DNA from: Rhizomys pruinosus
Lineage: Eukaryota; Chordata; Mammalia; Rodentia; Spalacidae
NCBI GenBank assembly: GCA_009823505.1
Contig: VZQC01006876.1
Coordinates: forward strand, 726,841 to 790,840
Direction of reading: 5' to 3'
DNA length: 64,000 bases
This document shows, in pieces, positions 46,075 to 57,699 of the stretch. The notes below the pieces were generated by a model. It saw only the letters and a program-made list of their open reading frames with translations, ran no database searches and was not told the DNA's origin. Every line of letters starts with the position of its first letter. The stretch's first letter is position 1. The position numbers and the translations under genes were made by a program.

Positions 46075-46268
46075 ATTTTATTTATTATGTGTGTGTGTAT
46101 GTGTGTGTGCACGTGCTCACACATGCGTGTGCCATGGTGTGCATGTAAAGATCAAAAAACAACTTTCAGGAATTGGTTGTCTCCTTCCACCCAGGGTTCT
46201 AGGGAGGAAACTCAGGTCGCCAGGCTTGCACAGCAAGTGTTTTTCCCCACTAAGCTATCTCACTGACT
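46075..46268 (-). repeat. tRNA-derived rodent SINE, antisense
   Basis: TTTTATTTATTATGTGTG tail, CGTGTGCCATGGTGTGCATG, GTCTCCTTCCACCCAGG, CTCAGGTCGCCAGGCTTG and ACTAAGCTATCTCACTGAC. Same family as 18688 and 58762. Confidence 0.68.
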
Positions 46269-46599
46269 AGATATTTCCAGATATTATTTTTACCTCAAAT
46301 TTTGTTCTAGTAATGTTTTTAAAAATAGGAATTCATAGAAGTCACCCAGTTTTCCCCTGTGACTACCACACAGTGCTGCTTCTGGTTTTCACAGAAATTA
46401 GTTCCCCAGGTAGTATGGAAAAAAGGAAGAAGGAAGTTCTGGTCTACCCTAAGACAAATAGCAATCAGCTCTTTCCTTCCTAATGATGAATTCTTAAAAG
46501 TGCCAATAACTGTTAAATAGAATCTTTTTTTTTTACCAAAAGATGTCATGTTTTCCCCAAGGATGTACTTGAAGTTTCCTCCTTGGCAAACCAAAGGGG

Positions 46600-46768
46600 T
46601 TATAAAGGTCTGAGAAAAAGATACAAGACAGGACTTAGTGTATGACAGAATCCATGAGCTCTGGTGAGGGGCGGGGGGGATGAGGGGTGGGCATGGATGG
46701 GAGAATGAGTCTAAATTTGATTAAGAAATGTTGTATGAAATGCACTCAATAAAAATTAAAAAGTTAAA
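46600..46768 (+). mobile_element. L1 3' end, short
   Basis: ACTTAGTGTATGACAGAATC, CATGAGCTCTGGTGAGGGG, CTAAATTTGATTAAGAAATG and TGTATGAAATGCACTCAATA, then the A-rich tail. Only the last ~170 bp of the 3' UTR. Confidence 0.7.
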
Positions 46769-47056
46769 TTTAAAAAGTGCCAATAAAATCCGTCCTGATC
46801 AAAGCTTCTTAACTTGCAATCCATAGGTTCCTGAGTGGTCCTGCTTCCCAGGGAACAACCTATAAACCCCGTGAAATCACAGCAGCATTTTAAGAGTATG
46901 TGCAAATTTGATTTTTTTTCTAGGATATTTCCATAGATTTTTCTTAATCTTTCTAGGGGACCTATGGCTTATGTAGTCAATGGGTGCTTGTAGCTCCCTG
47001 AGCATGTAGACAAAGAAATTTGGGATTTTCTTTCAATTTCAGTTCTCATGATTTCT

Positions 47057-47058
<2 letters not shown>

Positions 47059-47112
<54 letters not shown>

Positions 47113-47130
47113 TGTGTGTGTGTTTCTTTC
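47059..47130. repeat. (CT)n then (TG)n microsatellite
   Basis: About 24 CT units (47059-47107) followed by a short TG run. Confidence 0.93.
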
Positions 47131-47329
47131 TCTCTTTACTAGAATATATTCATTATACTTAATAACAGGTTTCCTTATTACCTTTTCATCCATGAATATA
47201 ATGTATTTTGAGCATATTAATACCCAATCATTCTCTCTTAGTTCCAATGATTATTACTGATAGTCCTATAACTATTCTTGGTTGGTCATTCTACTTCCAT
47301 TCCACACTTTCTTTAGTCCATATTCTAAA

Positions 47330-47548
47330 TTATTTATTTATTTTTATTTTATGTGTACGAATGTATTGCGAGCATGTATGTAAGTGCACTCATGTCATGC
47401 AATGCCCAGGGAAGACAGAAGGGGGCATTGGCTCCCCCTGGAACCGGAGTTATGGATGGTTGCTAGCCTCTGTGTGGGTGCTGAGAATCAAACCTGGGTC
47501 CCCTGCAAGAGTAGCCAGAGCTCTTAACCACCAAATCACCTCTCCAGA
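47330..47548 (-). repeat. B2 SINE
   Basis: Antisense: ATTTTATGTGTACGAATGTA, TCATGTCATGCAATGCCCAG, GGTGCTGAGAATCAAACCTG, CTCTTAACCACCAAATCACC and TCTCCAG. Confidence 0.88.
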
Positions 47549-47549
47549 T

Positions 47550-48490
47550 CACAGGAAGGTTCTTAGTACCTTGTCTTACATGTCACTCTCTAGTCAATGG
47601 ATAGCTTTTTCCTCTAAATATATACTCGACTTTATAGATTTGTAACTATCTACCTCTAGTTCCTCCTCAACATTATTTATACCCTTGACAAAAGCTGCCT
47701 GTTATGAAGTCTTTTTCATGTTCCTCTCCAATCATGCCCTAGGGACAGCTGTCTCAGTTTTGTTATGAAACTATTTATACTTGAAGCAACATAAACATTG
47801 TTACCATGTTGAACAAACTCCTACAATTGTATACAAGAACTGACATAACTGCTATTTCTAATTTGTCACTATATACTTTTGCTGAATCATCATATTCATA
47901 GATGCCACCAAAAATGCATCAGCCTACCACAGTTTTCCCTGAAATGTTCAAATTTCATTGGGTAATTTTTTTCAGTTTGGAAAAGAAATCACAGACAAAC
48001 TTATTTCCAAGATGAAAGAATACAATTAAGGAAGATCAATAAGAGAACAACGGGGTTTTTTCATGTCTCTTTGCTCTTTGATCCTCAGCTGTAAGAGCCA
48101 TCATAAATATTTTCAGAAGTCACAAGTCAAAATAATTATTTTTATTTTAATCCAATCATCTACCTCCATTATTTATTGCTTTATATTCTCACCTTCTTTC
48201 TCCTTTGATAGAAAGCATTTATTGAAAAAAGAGAAGTGGAGGGAGGGCACAGGAAACCAGGCATACTTCTTACGTGCGCGGAAAATTCTAAAAACATTCC
48301 AGATGAAGCTGAAAGAAGTGCAGAGTTGGAATCCTATGTGCAGATGTCCTAGAATGACTCTCTTCTTAGTGATTGGCAGATCCAGCCTGGAGGAAGGAAG
48401 TAGTTCCCCCACCAGGTCCCAGGGCCCTGAGCCCTCTGTGTCAGACATAAACATGGATAAAACTGAGAAGAATGCAGTACGCACGTAGGC
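47550..48490. other. unassigned sequence with a 141-codon open frame
   Basis: No repeat I can name. The plus frame 48063-48488 is long for this window but has no domain I recognise. The 103-codon minus frame over the same stretch shows that openness is not strand-specific. A possible acceptor (TTTCTCCTTTGATAG, about 48198-48212) is noted without support for an exon. Confidence 0.3.
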
Positions 48491-48496
48491 AGGTGG

Positions 48497-48690
48497 AATT
48501 AGTTACTTTGCTGCTGCTGTGATAAAATACCATGAGCAAAGCAACTTAAGGAGAAAGGGTTTATCGTTGCAGTGGGCTAGTGTCCATCATAGTGGGGGCA
48601 GCGTGTAGTGGTAAGAGCAGAAAGCTGGCTGGTCACATTTTATCCACACACAGGGAGTAGAGAATAGGAAACGAGGTGAGGCCATAAACC
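48497..48690. repeat. old rodent MaLR-like LTR repeat, first part
   Basis: TTAGTTACTTTGCTGCTGCT, GTGATAAAATACCATGAGCA, AAGCAACTTAAGGAGAAAGG and GTTTATCGTTGCAGTGG are the hallmark opening of this family. Confidence 0.7.
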
Positions 48691-48699
48691 CTCAGTGCC

Positions 48700-49315
48700 C
48701 GCCCCCAAGGCATGTACTTTCTCGGCAAGCCTTCATCTCCCAGAGGTTCCGTGACTTCCCCAAAAAGCACCGCCCACTGGAGAGCAAGCGCTCAAGGTAA
48801 TGAGCCGGTGGGGACATTCCTGTCTCAAGCCACCGCTGCATGCATGACTGGAGATTGCAGAGTTGGAGGTCAGCTCTGTGTTTGTAAGAAGGAAAGAAAC
48901 TTTCAGTAGAGAGGCTCACCTCCCCCCGCCCCAGAATCCTCTTCTTCTTCATTCTATTCAGAAAAGAGGGCTTTAAATAAATAAGTTGGTTGGCTCTGGA
49001 CCTATTGACAAAACTAATACATCTGTTGAAATAAAACTTAGGCATTTAATTTTGAGTTTTCAAATGATGGGGAGGAGAATCTACTGTACCCATTAATTTA
49101 CACGCTTAGGACATATCACCCCAGATCACTGTTTTCTTTCCTTGCCTGTCCTTACAATCTGGGGGACTGAAACCTCTTGGCAGAGGCTGATTGGTAAATG
49201 CCAACAAAACGTCAGCTATACAAATACTGGTGTTGAATCTCACCATTCCAAGTCTTGCTACCTATGCACTCTGCCATTCCAGAGTTCCCAACCAATCAAC
49301 TGTTTGTTTCCTGTT
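48700..49315. other. unassigned sequence
   Basis: Moderately GC-rich near 48700-48950 (may continue the preceding repeat), then AT-rich. No gene. Confidence 0.35.
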
Positions 49316-49332
49316 AGAGTTCATTCGTTCTT

Positions 49333-49450
49333 TTTTTTTTTTTTTTTTTTTTTTGAGATAGGGTTTCCCTGTAGCATCAGCTGTCCTAGAACTCACTATG
49401 GAGACCAGACTGGCCTTGAACTCACAGCCTGCCTCTGTCTCCCAACTGCT
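49333..49450 (-). repeat. B1 SINE, 5'-truncated, with 16-bp TSD
   Basis: Poly(T), GAGATAGGGTTTCCCTGTAG, CAGACTGGCCTTGAACTCAC and CTGCCTCTGTCTCCCAACTG. The B1 5' ~30 nt are absent. TSD gagttcattc(g/a)ttctt at 49317-49332 and 49451-49466. Confidence 0.92.
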
Positions 49451-49559
49451 GAGTTCATTCATTCTTAAGACATTCTTCTTTAGAAAACTCAGCATTGGAT
49501 CCAGTGAAAAAGAGCACTCTACTTAGGCTATCCTAATTGGGTCCTATTATCTCAAATTT

Positions 49560-49720
49560 TTCTTTCTGACTTTGGGCAGCTCTTTACCTGTCTGCCTTGG
49601 CTCCTCTCTCTATAAAATGGAACTAATGTGCTGCTTTTCTCATTAACTCTGTGTCTGCTCTGAGTTACGTGATGCTACAATTCAATACATGTTAAATGAT
49701 GCTAACAGCTGGCATCATAT
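49560..49720 (-). repeat. MIR SINE, antisense
   Basis: TTTGGGCAGCTCTTTACCTG, CTCTATAAAATGGAACTAAT and GTTAAATGATGCTAAC follow the antisense MIR order. Confidence 0.55.
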
Positions 49721-50554
49721 CCTTCGCAAATACCTTGAGTGCTTAGGATGAATCCAATAAATAAACCAAAATAAGTTCGATCCCTGGGGGAACTGCTTAA
49801 TGGAAGAGTAACCAAGGTGCTCCTGAGTTAATTATTGCCATTCCAGGGTGGGTGGGAGAGATGATTTGCTTTTTGCAGCTTCAATTTGCAAGATTGATTT
49901 TATGACTTCTAGGGTCTCCTTTTGTGCTGAAATCCTAAACAAAAATGGTCAATCAATGAAAGAAAAATATGCCATTGCTTAAGCCTGAGTTACTGCTTCT
50001 TCCATCTTTCTACATCTTTCCCTAAATTGGTAATGTTTTCATGGCAAAAACCTTTCAGATTCAGTTGCAATTAAAATCTATACACTTAGATTTTCTTTTA
50101 AAATACAAATGTATGTGGGTAATGATATTCATTGCTGTTGTGTCTTATATGTGCTGTGCATTATCCCAGAACATTGGAGAACTCCACATTCAAATATTAA
50201 AATAAAAGACCTGCATGAAACATGCAGTTATTTTCACTTGAGCTTTTCTATTTAATAAGCCATTTGATCTAGAATCTTTTCGTTGCTAAGCTTGAAATTT
50301 GACTCATTTGCTGCCTTAGGAACTGCTATAAAGGTTGTGATACCGCAAAAATCATATTTTATTACAATTTTATTTTGTAATAATAGAGAAAATGTGGTCT
50401 ACTCTGCACAATGACTGAGTCAGTGATACAGTGTAATGCCTCATTTATCCAGGATGGCTGGGTAATGAGGTGGCCTCACTGTGGTCTGGCCTAAAAATTG
50501 AGCCTTATTCCCTACATGTACAAACAGCTTAATCTGAACTGATTTCTTTTTTTT

Positions 50555-50555
<1 letters not shown>
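49720..50555. other. unassigned sequence
   Basis: AT-rich. No gene and no nameable repeat. Confidence 0.4.

Positions 50556-50557
<2 letters not shown>

Positions 50558-50597
<40 letters not shown>
50558..50597. repeat. (TG)n microsatellite
   Basis: About 19 TG units, adjoining the CA-rich tail side of the following SINE. Confidence 0.95.
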
Positions 50598-50599
50598 TA

Positions 50600-50918
50600 T
50601 ATGCATGTACATGTGTGGGAAGTTGTGCACACCCAAGTGAGCAAATACAAAGTCCCGAGGTTGATGTCAGGCATTTTCTTCAACCACTCTCCACCTTACA
50701 TATTGAAGCAGCATCTCTCATGTGAACTCTGAGTACATCAATTCAGCTGGTCAGGCTGGCCAGCTTGTCCCAGGGAATCCCCTGTCTCCACTTCCCAAGC
50801 ACTGGGATTGCAGGTGGACCATAGCCTCTGCCCAGCATGTAGATGGATGTCGGAGCTCTGAATCCCAGTTCTCATGATTACACAGCAAGCCATTTGCCTG
50901 CTGAGCCATCTCCCTCGT
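50600..50918 (-). repeat. B4/RSINE1-type SINE, antisense
   Basis: CAGGCTGGCCAGCTTGTCCC, CTCCACTTCCCAAGCACTGG, ATGTCGGAGCTCTGAATCCC and GCCTGCTGAGCCATCTCCCTC. Confidence 0.68.
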
Positions 50919-50924
50919 CCTCTA

Positions 50925-51110
50925 GCTTATTTCTTGAAACAGGATTCCCCCACTGAACACAGAGCTCACCATTCCAGCTAGATTGTATGGCCAGAATGTC
51001 CTTCTCTTCTGCCCCCATGCTGGGTTGCAGATGCAGGCCACCATGCTTCGGTGTTTTGTGGGTGCTAAGGATCTGAACCGAGGCCCTCCTGCTTGCACAG
51101 CAAACCCTGA
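50925..51110 (-). repeat. B4-type SINE (B1 plus ID-like head), antisense
   Basis: TTTCTTGAAACAGGATTCCC, GCCCCCATGCTGGGTTGCAG, GCCACCATGCTTCGG (B1-like), then TTGTGGGTGCTAAGGATCTG and GAGGCCCTCCTGCTTGCAC (ID-like head). Confidence 0.6.
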
Positions 51111-51114
51111 ACAA

Positions 51115-53070
51115 ATTTTGATGGAAATATTTCTCAAATGATTTTGGACAGTTTCTAGACTGATTATAAGAACATTGCCTCTACGAAACTGTTCTAAATG
51201 ATGAAGTCAGCATGTCACTCATTGCAGGGGACCACACGATTGTCAGATGAGAATCTGGGAGGAGAATGTTCAGTCACTCTTATGCAATATTTCTGCCTTG
51301 ATATACACTTGCGTCATTTCTACAATCATCTGTATTTCCTTTATCAGTATTATTTGCTCTTTTATTGGCTTTCAGTGTTTCTGATCCAAACAATTTTTCC
51401 ACCCTGTCAATTCTACATTAAACAAGATCCATTCCATTTTTCCCATGTAAGTTAGTAAGCCAGACACAACTGAGAGTTGGTGAGGACGCAGGAGCACCGA
51501 GGCAAGCAGCGGGTGTTCCAGTCAGCTGGTTCTTTCCCAGGATGCAGCAGGGCAACGGCCTTTTCCATCAACATGGCGCTCTTCTCATCCTGCTCCCCAA
51601 TTTTATCTCAGTACGTCACCCTCATCATGTGCCCATAACTAGCTTATAAAGTCCTTGAGTTAAGGACATTAATTAATTAATTAATTAGTTAATTGAGTTA
51701 TTAAATTATGTCATACCACACGGAATGCTGAGTACATAAAAAGTTGTGTGTGATTTGGCTATATTATACCTTCCAACCTTGGGAAAATCCACATTGAAAT
51801 GATAATGGAATTTGATACTTAAAATTTTAAATTCCTATAATTTGACATTATTTGTGCCAAACTTTTTCTCCAGTAGAATTGGCTGACTTGGGCTAGGCAC
51901 TGCTGTGAATAAGAATAAAGATTTCTTATTTAATTTGTGACACTGTGAATGGAACTCAGCCTCTACCCAGTCAATCTCTTTTGCCTGAGCCATGATTCTT
52001 TCATACATGTATTTTTTTCTAATTTGTATAATTTATGAGCAGAACTTCTAGTCCTATTCTGAAGTTTAATGGCAGCCTTTATTTTTCCCATATGGCTTGA
52101 CCAATAACTTACTAATATTTAATAAGCTCTACGTAGGTCAAACGTTTTGATCTGTCAAGTGATCTCTTTCTTTTGATCATGACAGGAAAAAGAGTTTTCA
52201 CTAGAGAACTGTTCTCAGAAATGAAATCTGAGGATACTTTTTATGTGTTTAAATGACTCTGGCACATTTAGATATTTACTCTGATTTTTTTTTCTTACAA
52301 TGTCTTATGTTATCTCAATTCTTCCCATCCTGTAAAAAAATCACTTCAGAAAATCTTCTTCCCTTATGACATTAATTTTTCAGTGTCAGGTTCTTGATTT
52401 GCTCAGGATGTGAAAGTGCATGCACTCTTGTCCACGCTGCAAATATTCCTTTCCTTTCTCACTAATGTTTTGCTTTCTTCTGAAAGCATTCTCCAACCCT
52501 GTAATGTACCCATGACACCTGGACACACTTGGAAAGTGGGGTCACCAGTCCTAGCACAGTGTGGTAACACTAACTTTTGGTTAGCCTCTTCTACCTGCAG
52601 AGAGACTTATATGGGGGCACAGCCTTATGTATCTCACCCAAACCCCAATTCTCCTGGGTATGATAAAGTCTGTTCACTGTCTAATAATTCATCAAGTATC
52701 TTGCTCAGTGTGACTTCATTTTCTCAAAGCTAACTTTTAAAAGCACCTCATCTCACTCTGAGAAAATGGATACAAAAGTCACTCTGTGATCAATGCAAAC
52801 ATTTATTTTTTTTTGGTGATACTCCTAAACTCCAGAATGAATATAGTCTATTCTTAAGTTGTACTCTGTATAAGCAGAACATGAGAATGAAGCAATATAG
52901 TCTCATGCTAATATTTTATGAATATCTTACAATAAAGTGCATGTATTAAGGAATGAATAATATGAGAGAGAGATAATAAAGTACTCACGGGCTCATCAAA
53001 GATTTGTACATTCTTCATTGAGGCCTTAAGACCCTGTATACCCCTCCAAATGGGGTTTTTCTATTTCTTT
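51115..53070. other. unassigned AT-rich sequence
   Basis: About 2 kb without SINEs. A (TTAA)n run lies at about 51669-51696. The 107-codon frame at 52410-52733 has no recognised domain. Confidence 0.4.
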
Positions 53071-53074
53071 TCGT

Positions 53075-53213
53075 TTTAGATACAGTCTCCCTGTAGTCCC
53101 AGCTGGCCTGGAACTCATTATGTAGATCAGGCTAGGCTCCATCTCACAGACATCTGCCTGCCTCTGTCTCACAAGTGCTGGGATTAAAGGTGTATGCCAC
53201 CACACCCCAATCT
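53075..53213 (-). repeat. B1 SINE, diverged
   Basis: TTTTAGATACAGTCTCCCTG, CAGCTGGCCTGGAACTCATT, CTGCCTCTGTCTCACAAGTG and TAAAGGTGTATGCCACCAC. Confidence 0.87.
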
Positions 53214-53239
53214 CTTTCACTTTATTTTTATAATGATAG

Positions 53240-54340
53240 CTTGTGATTTTCCCCCAATTTTTATTGAGTTTTTGTGCATTTCATATAATATATCTTAATC
53301 AAATTTAGACCTCCTCCCATCTCCCTGTCCCTCATAACCTCCCCCACAAGATGTCAGCTATTCTGTCATATATGTTAATTCCTACCTGATCAAGCATTTC
53401 TATCCAGATGTCGCTTGGTGCAAGTTCATCCACTGGAGTCTAATCAGCCTCTCTAGCGTCCCTCCCTTAATGAAGACCAACTCTCTCACATCCCACAGTA
53501 ATCATTTGCTAATAGTTCCTTGGTTAAGGTTGGAGCCACTGCCCATTTCCCCATTCTATGCGGGGTTGTTGTCTAATTCAATTGGCTTGGGTCTTGTGCA
53601 TGCTGTCACCATTGTTGCAAGTTTATGAGCAAGTTCTCAGATGCCTGAAAGACTCTGTTTCCCTGTTGTTCATGCACCAACCTTGGATCTTTCAATTTCT
53701 TTCCACCCCCTCTTCCACAATGGTCCCTGAGCTGCCAGTGGATGAGGTTTAATATAGGAGTCCTATTCGGGGACACTAAATCTGTAGTCATTCATTCTCT
53801 AAAACGTAACCATTTGTATGGCTTTCTGTGTGCATCACATACTGTTACATGAGGAAGCTTCACTGCTGGGAGTTGAAGGACGTATTAGTATTCTCTCGAC
53901 CCCCTGTTCTGCTATGTTCCATGAGCCTTAGGTGCAGAGGTTCCAATGTAAATGTGTCACTTAGGACTGGGCATCTCTCAGATGTATATTCTCTGTGTGA
54001 CCAGTTGTGTAACTCTGTAATAGTCTCCATCTGTTGCAAAAATAAGCTTCTTTGATGAGTGGTATACAGTATACTTGTCTGTAAATATAAGGGTCGATAT
54101 TTAGCATCTAGTAAGAAATTTCATTTGTCTAGAGATATGATAGAGATAGGGCTTTCTCTAGGATTTATGACCTCTCCCGCAATGTGTATTTGGCTATATT
54201 TACAGTGCCATCCATGCATTCCTTCCCGCTGAGAAGGCTTTAAGTCCAATTAGCTAGTTGTTGGTTACCCCCTACATAAAAGGGCCAATACTGCATCAAT
54301 AGAGATAGTTTGCTTTGTCAGTCATTGTGGTTATTGGGCT
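53240..54340 (-). mobile_element. Lx-type L1 3' UTR, antisense (3' part of an inverted element)
   Basis: Starts at 'ttttattgagtttttgtgc' (about 53261-53278) and runs through GGTCCCTGAGCTGCCAGTGG and TAGTTGTTGGTTACCCCC (about 54255-54272). It is joined on the right to a sense-oriented piece of the same 3' UTR. Confidence 0.72.
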
Positions 54341-54399
54341 TTATTGAGCTGGACCATTGAGTGAATTTGTCCTTTAGCAGTATGCATAGTATCCTCTAC

Positions 54400-54700
54400 A
54401 GCTATGAGAACTGGTCTTCAGGGAGAAGGCTTTCAGGTCAGTGGCAGACAAGAGAAATCTCCTTTCCAGTTGTTAGTCAGGGTAGTCCAAGAGACTCCCC
54501 AAATAACTCAGGCTATTGCCAAAGCCTTTGGTTTCCTCTCAGAACTTGAAGGTAAGACGGTATTGCTGAAGACAGGATATACCTTGGACATAAGACTTGG
54601 AAGCAGGGAGCTAGAATTGATCTTTGGCTTTTTTAAAGGTCACCGGCACCGTGAATTTTGTCTCTCCATCTCTCACTCTAGTTCCCTCTCCCATTCCATG
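54400..54700 (+). mobile_element. L1 3'-UTR piece in opposite orientation (5' inversion)
   Basis: GTCCAAGAGACTCCCCAAATAA, CTCTCAGAACTTGAAGG and GACAGGATATACCTTGGACA align, on the same strand, to 59570-59710 of the sense L1 3' UTR. It therefore faces away from 53240-54340. Confidence 0.7.
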
Positions 54701-54739
54701 GTTTTCCACCTTTATATGATTTCTTGGCAACATTTTATT

Positions 54740-55200
54740 TGAACCTTGCCTTTTTATCTATACAGTTGAACTTTCTTTGTGTAATTTTTGTGACATGGTT
54801 GTATATTTATGAAATTCACCTGTGTTGAAGAAAATCATTGTATGACATAAGCTAATATTGCAGTCTATGAACATGAAACAACATAGCCATCTACTCCAGC
54901 AGTTTGAGTAGTTTCCTATTTTCTACTATGGGTTACAATGCTGCTTGAATGGTCTTGCACTTTCCTTTGTGCATGCACTGAAATTCCTCAATACTGTATA
55001 CCTAGGAGTAAAATTATGTTTGTAGGGAACTGACAGCCACATCTCTACCCACAAAACATGAGTGTTTCTATTGAGGGTATCCCTACTGCACTTGGCACTA
55101 ATCACCTTTTACTGTTGTGGCAAACTTGTAGGCATGAAATGACATCTCCCTGAGGCTTTCATTAGAATTTACTGATTAGTAATGACATTGAGCATTTTAA
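54740..55200 (-). repeat. ancient mammalian L1 ORF2 end, antisense
   Basis: TACTATGGGTTACAATGCTG, GGTCTTGCACTTTCCTTTGT, ATACCTAGGAGTAAAATTAT and ATGACATTGAGCATTTTAAT are the antisense landmarks of old L1. Confidence 0.65.
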
Positions 55201-55203
55201 TAC

Positions 55204-55204
<1 letters not shown>

Positions 55205-55236
<32 letters not shown>
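55205..55236. repeat. (TA)n microsatellite
   Basis: About 14 TA units. Confidence 0.93.
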
Positions 55237-55241
<5 letters not shown>

Positions 55242-55539
55242 ATAAGTACAAGATTATGTTACTAAATCAGAATCTAGACCCATGTCCCCCACTCTGCCCC
55301 CCGCCCCACCAGAGTTCATGCATTCTGCCAAATAGGCTTTTCATCTCTTTCTCATTCTTTCTCAAAATTCTCCATGTGGAAGTTGACTGTTTTGAGCAGA
55401 AGTTCACTGTTTCAGTCAGTTCTTTGATGCAGTCCTTTTCTGTTGTTGTTGTTGTTTCCAATATGCATCACTCCCAACTACTGGACAAAAGCTCAAGGGG
55501 CCGTGCACAAGAAACACTTACAACTAGGTAATTGGCACT

Positions 55540-56673
55540 AGCATCCACGGATGAGGGATACCATTCGTTGTTTGCTTTGGGGTGGGGGGGCTGTGTTACT
55601 TCACTTAACATTTATCTTCTAGTTCCATGCATTTACCTGCAAAACTCATGATGTCATCTTTCTTTACTGCTGCATAGAACTCCATTGTGTAAGTTACCAT
55701 ATTTTCTCTATCCACTCATCAGTTGAGGAGCACTTGGGTTGGTTCCAGCGCTTGCTATTGTGAAAGAGCGCAATAAACAAGGCTGTGCATGACTCGCAGT
55801 GGAATGATCTTGTAGGTACATCTAGGAGTGGTATGGCTGGGTCGGGTGGCAAATTCATTCCAAGTCTCCAAGGGTTCTCCACAACTGTTTTCCATAGTGG
55901 CTGTATGAGTTTACATTCCCACCAGCAGTGGATGAGTGTTCCCCTTTCCCCACAACTCTCCAACACTTGGTATCATTGTTTTTTGATCCTACCAGTCTTA
56001 TTGAGAAGATGATATCTTAAAGTGGTTTTGATTTGCAGTTCCTTAATGATTAATGATGAACACTTCTTTAGATGTTTCTCAGCCATCCTCTAATTCCTCA
56101 CTGGTGAAGTCTCTGTTCAGCTCTTTGCCCATCTATTGAGTGGGTCATTTGTTTTCTTTCTTCTTTGTTTTTTGAGTAGTTATATATCTGGAAATCAATG
56201 CTTTGTCAATATTTCTGTGGTGAAGGTTTCCTCCCACTCTGTGGGATTCTCTTCACTTCCTTGATTTGTTCTTTTGATGTACAGAAGCTTTTGAGTTTAA
56301 TGAGGTCCCATTTGTTCAATTGTCAATCTTAATTCTTGTGCACTGCGTCGTTTTAGGAAGTCTTTCTTCTTACGCCTATGTCTTGTAGTCTGCTGATAAC
56401 TTTTTCTTCTATCGTCTTAAGAGTTTGGGGTTTGCGTTGAGGGTGTTTGATTCATCTGAAGTTGACTTTTTTGTACAGGGCGAGAGGTAGGGGTTTAATT
56501 TCATTCTTCTACAAGTGGTGATCCAGTTTTGCCAACACCACTTGCTGAAGATGCTGTCTTTTCTCCATTGTGTCTTCTTGGCCCCCTTGTCAAATATGAG
56601 ATGGCTGAAATTGTATATGCTCAGGTTTGGATCTTCGGTTTTGTTCCATTGTTCCATTGATTACCAGGTCTGT
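55540..56673 (-). pseudogene. L1 ORF2 3' half, antisense, degraded
   Basis: Minus-strand readings give GTLIHCWWECKLIQPLWKTV and DPAIPLL (C-terminal ORF2) at 55694-55966, and WNKTEDPNLSIYNF / SKWCWQNWITTCRRMKLNPY at 56409-56657. Stops and frameshifts separate the frames. The element continues after the B2 insertion. Confidence 0.88.
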
Positions 56674-56917
56674 TTTTTAAAATTTTTATTTATTTATTTA
56701 TTTTTATGTGTATGAATGTACTATCTGCATGTAGGTCTGTGCACCCATGTCGTGCAATGCCTCAGAAGAGAATCTCGGATTCCCCTGGAACTGGTGCTCT
56801 CCTGGAATTCGAGTTACAGACGGTTCTCAGCTGCCATGTGGGTGCTGGGGATCGAACCCAGGTCCTCTGCAAGAGCGGTCAGCCCTCTTAACCACTAGGC
56901 CATTCTTCCAGCCCCAA
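56674..56917 (-). repeat. B2 SINE, internal-duplication type, with TSD, inside the L1
   Basis: Antisense B2 (GTCGTGCAATGCC, GGGGATCGAACCCAGGTCC, CACTAGGCCATTCTTCCAG) with the extra GGAACTGGTGCTCTCCTGGAATTC duplication spread over 56788-56811. TSD caggtctgt at 56665-56673 and 56918-56926. Confidence 0.92.
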
Positions 56918-57120
56918 CAGGTCTGTCTTGTGCCAGTACCAAGCTGATTTTATGACTATAGCCCTGTAGTACAGTTTGAAGTCTGGTATAGAGATCCCAC
57001 CTATATTGTTCTTTTCACTCAGGGTTGTTTTGGCTAATCGGGGTCTTTTGTTTTTCCAAATAAAATTAAAGACTTTTTTTCCAAGCTTGTGAAGAAACTC
57101 TTGGGGATTTTAATTGGGAT
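56918..57120 (-). mobile_element. L1 ORF2, antisense, continuation
   Basis: TGTGCCAGTACCAAGCTGAT, ATAGCCCTGTAGTACAGTTTG and GGGTTGTTTTGGCTAATCGG continue the ORF2 antisense text. Confidence 0.82.
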
Positions 57121-57239
57121 TGCAGACATTGAGCATTTGGGCTCATATTTATGTTAATTTTTTATTTCCTCTTTAGTAAAATATATGTTTAAATCTTTTC
57201 TTCTTATTGTCAATATGTTGCTCATTGTTTTAGATGCTG

Positions 57240-57600
57240 TCTTAGTCTGTGTTCTGCTACTATCACATAATACCTGAGACTAGATAACTTACAACGAAGT
57301 TCATTTGGCACATTGTTGCAGAAGGTGGGAAGAACAGGAGCATAGTAGCAGCGTTTGCCCAGCCTCTAGTGCACCATAATATACAGAGAGTGTCACGAGG
57401 CAAGTGTGCTAGCTTTGGTCTCTTTTCCTATCATATAAAGCTGCCAATGCCACCATGGTAGCTTAACTGTCATAACCTCATTTAATCCAAATCGAGTCCC
57501 AAAAGTGCCATCTCCGAATACCATTAACATATGAATTTGGAGATTAAGTTTCAAGCACATGACCTTTCTGAATGGAGATACATGTAAACAAATTCTTAAT
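57240..57600. repeat. old MaLR-like LTR repeat
   Basis: TGTCTTAGTCTGTGTTCTGC, ATAATACCTGAGACTAGATA, CTCATTTAATCCAAATCGAG and GGAGATTAAGTTTCAAGCAC follow the known order of this repeat type. Confidence 0.6.
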
Positions 57601-57699
57601 CATTTATATGAATTACAAATAACTTCTTTCAATAAAAGGCTTTATTTTCAATGTCTATTTAAGGCTTTTATTCTACAGCAACCTTAAAAATTTTAAAGT

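Noticed and set aside
48063..48488. 141-codon plus frame as a possible exon or gene
   Set aside because: No recognisable domain, open frames on both strands, no linked exons; left as unassigned.
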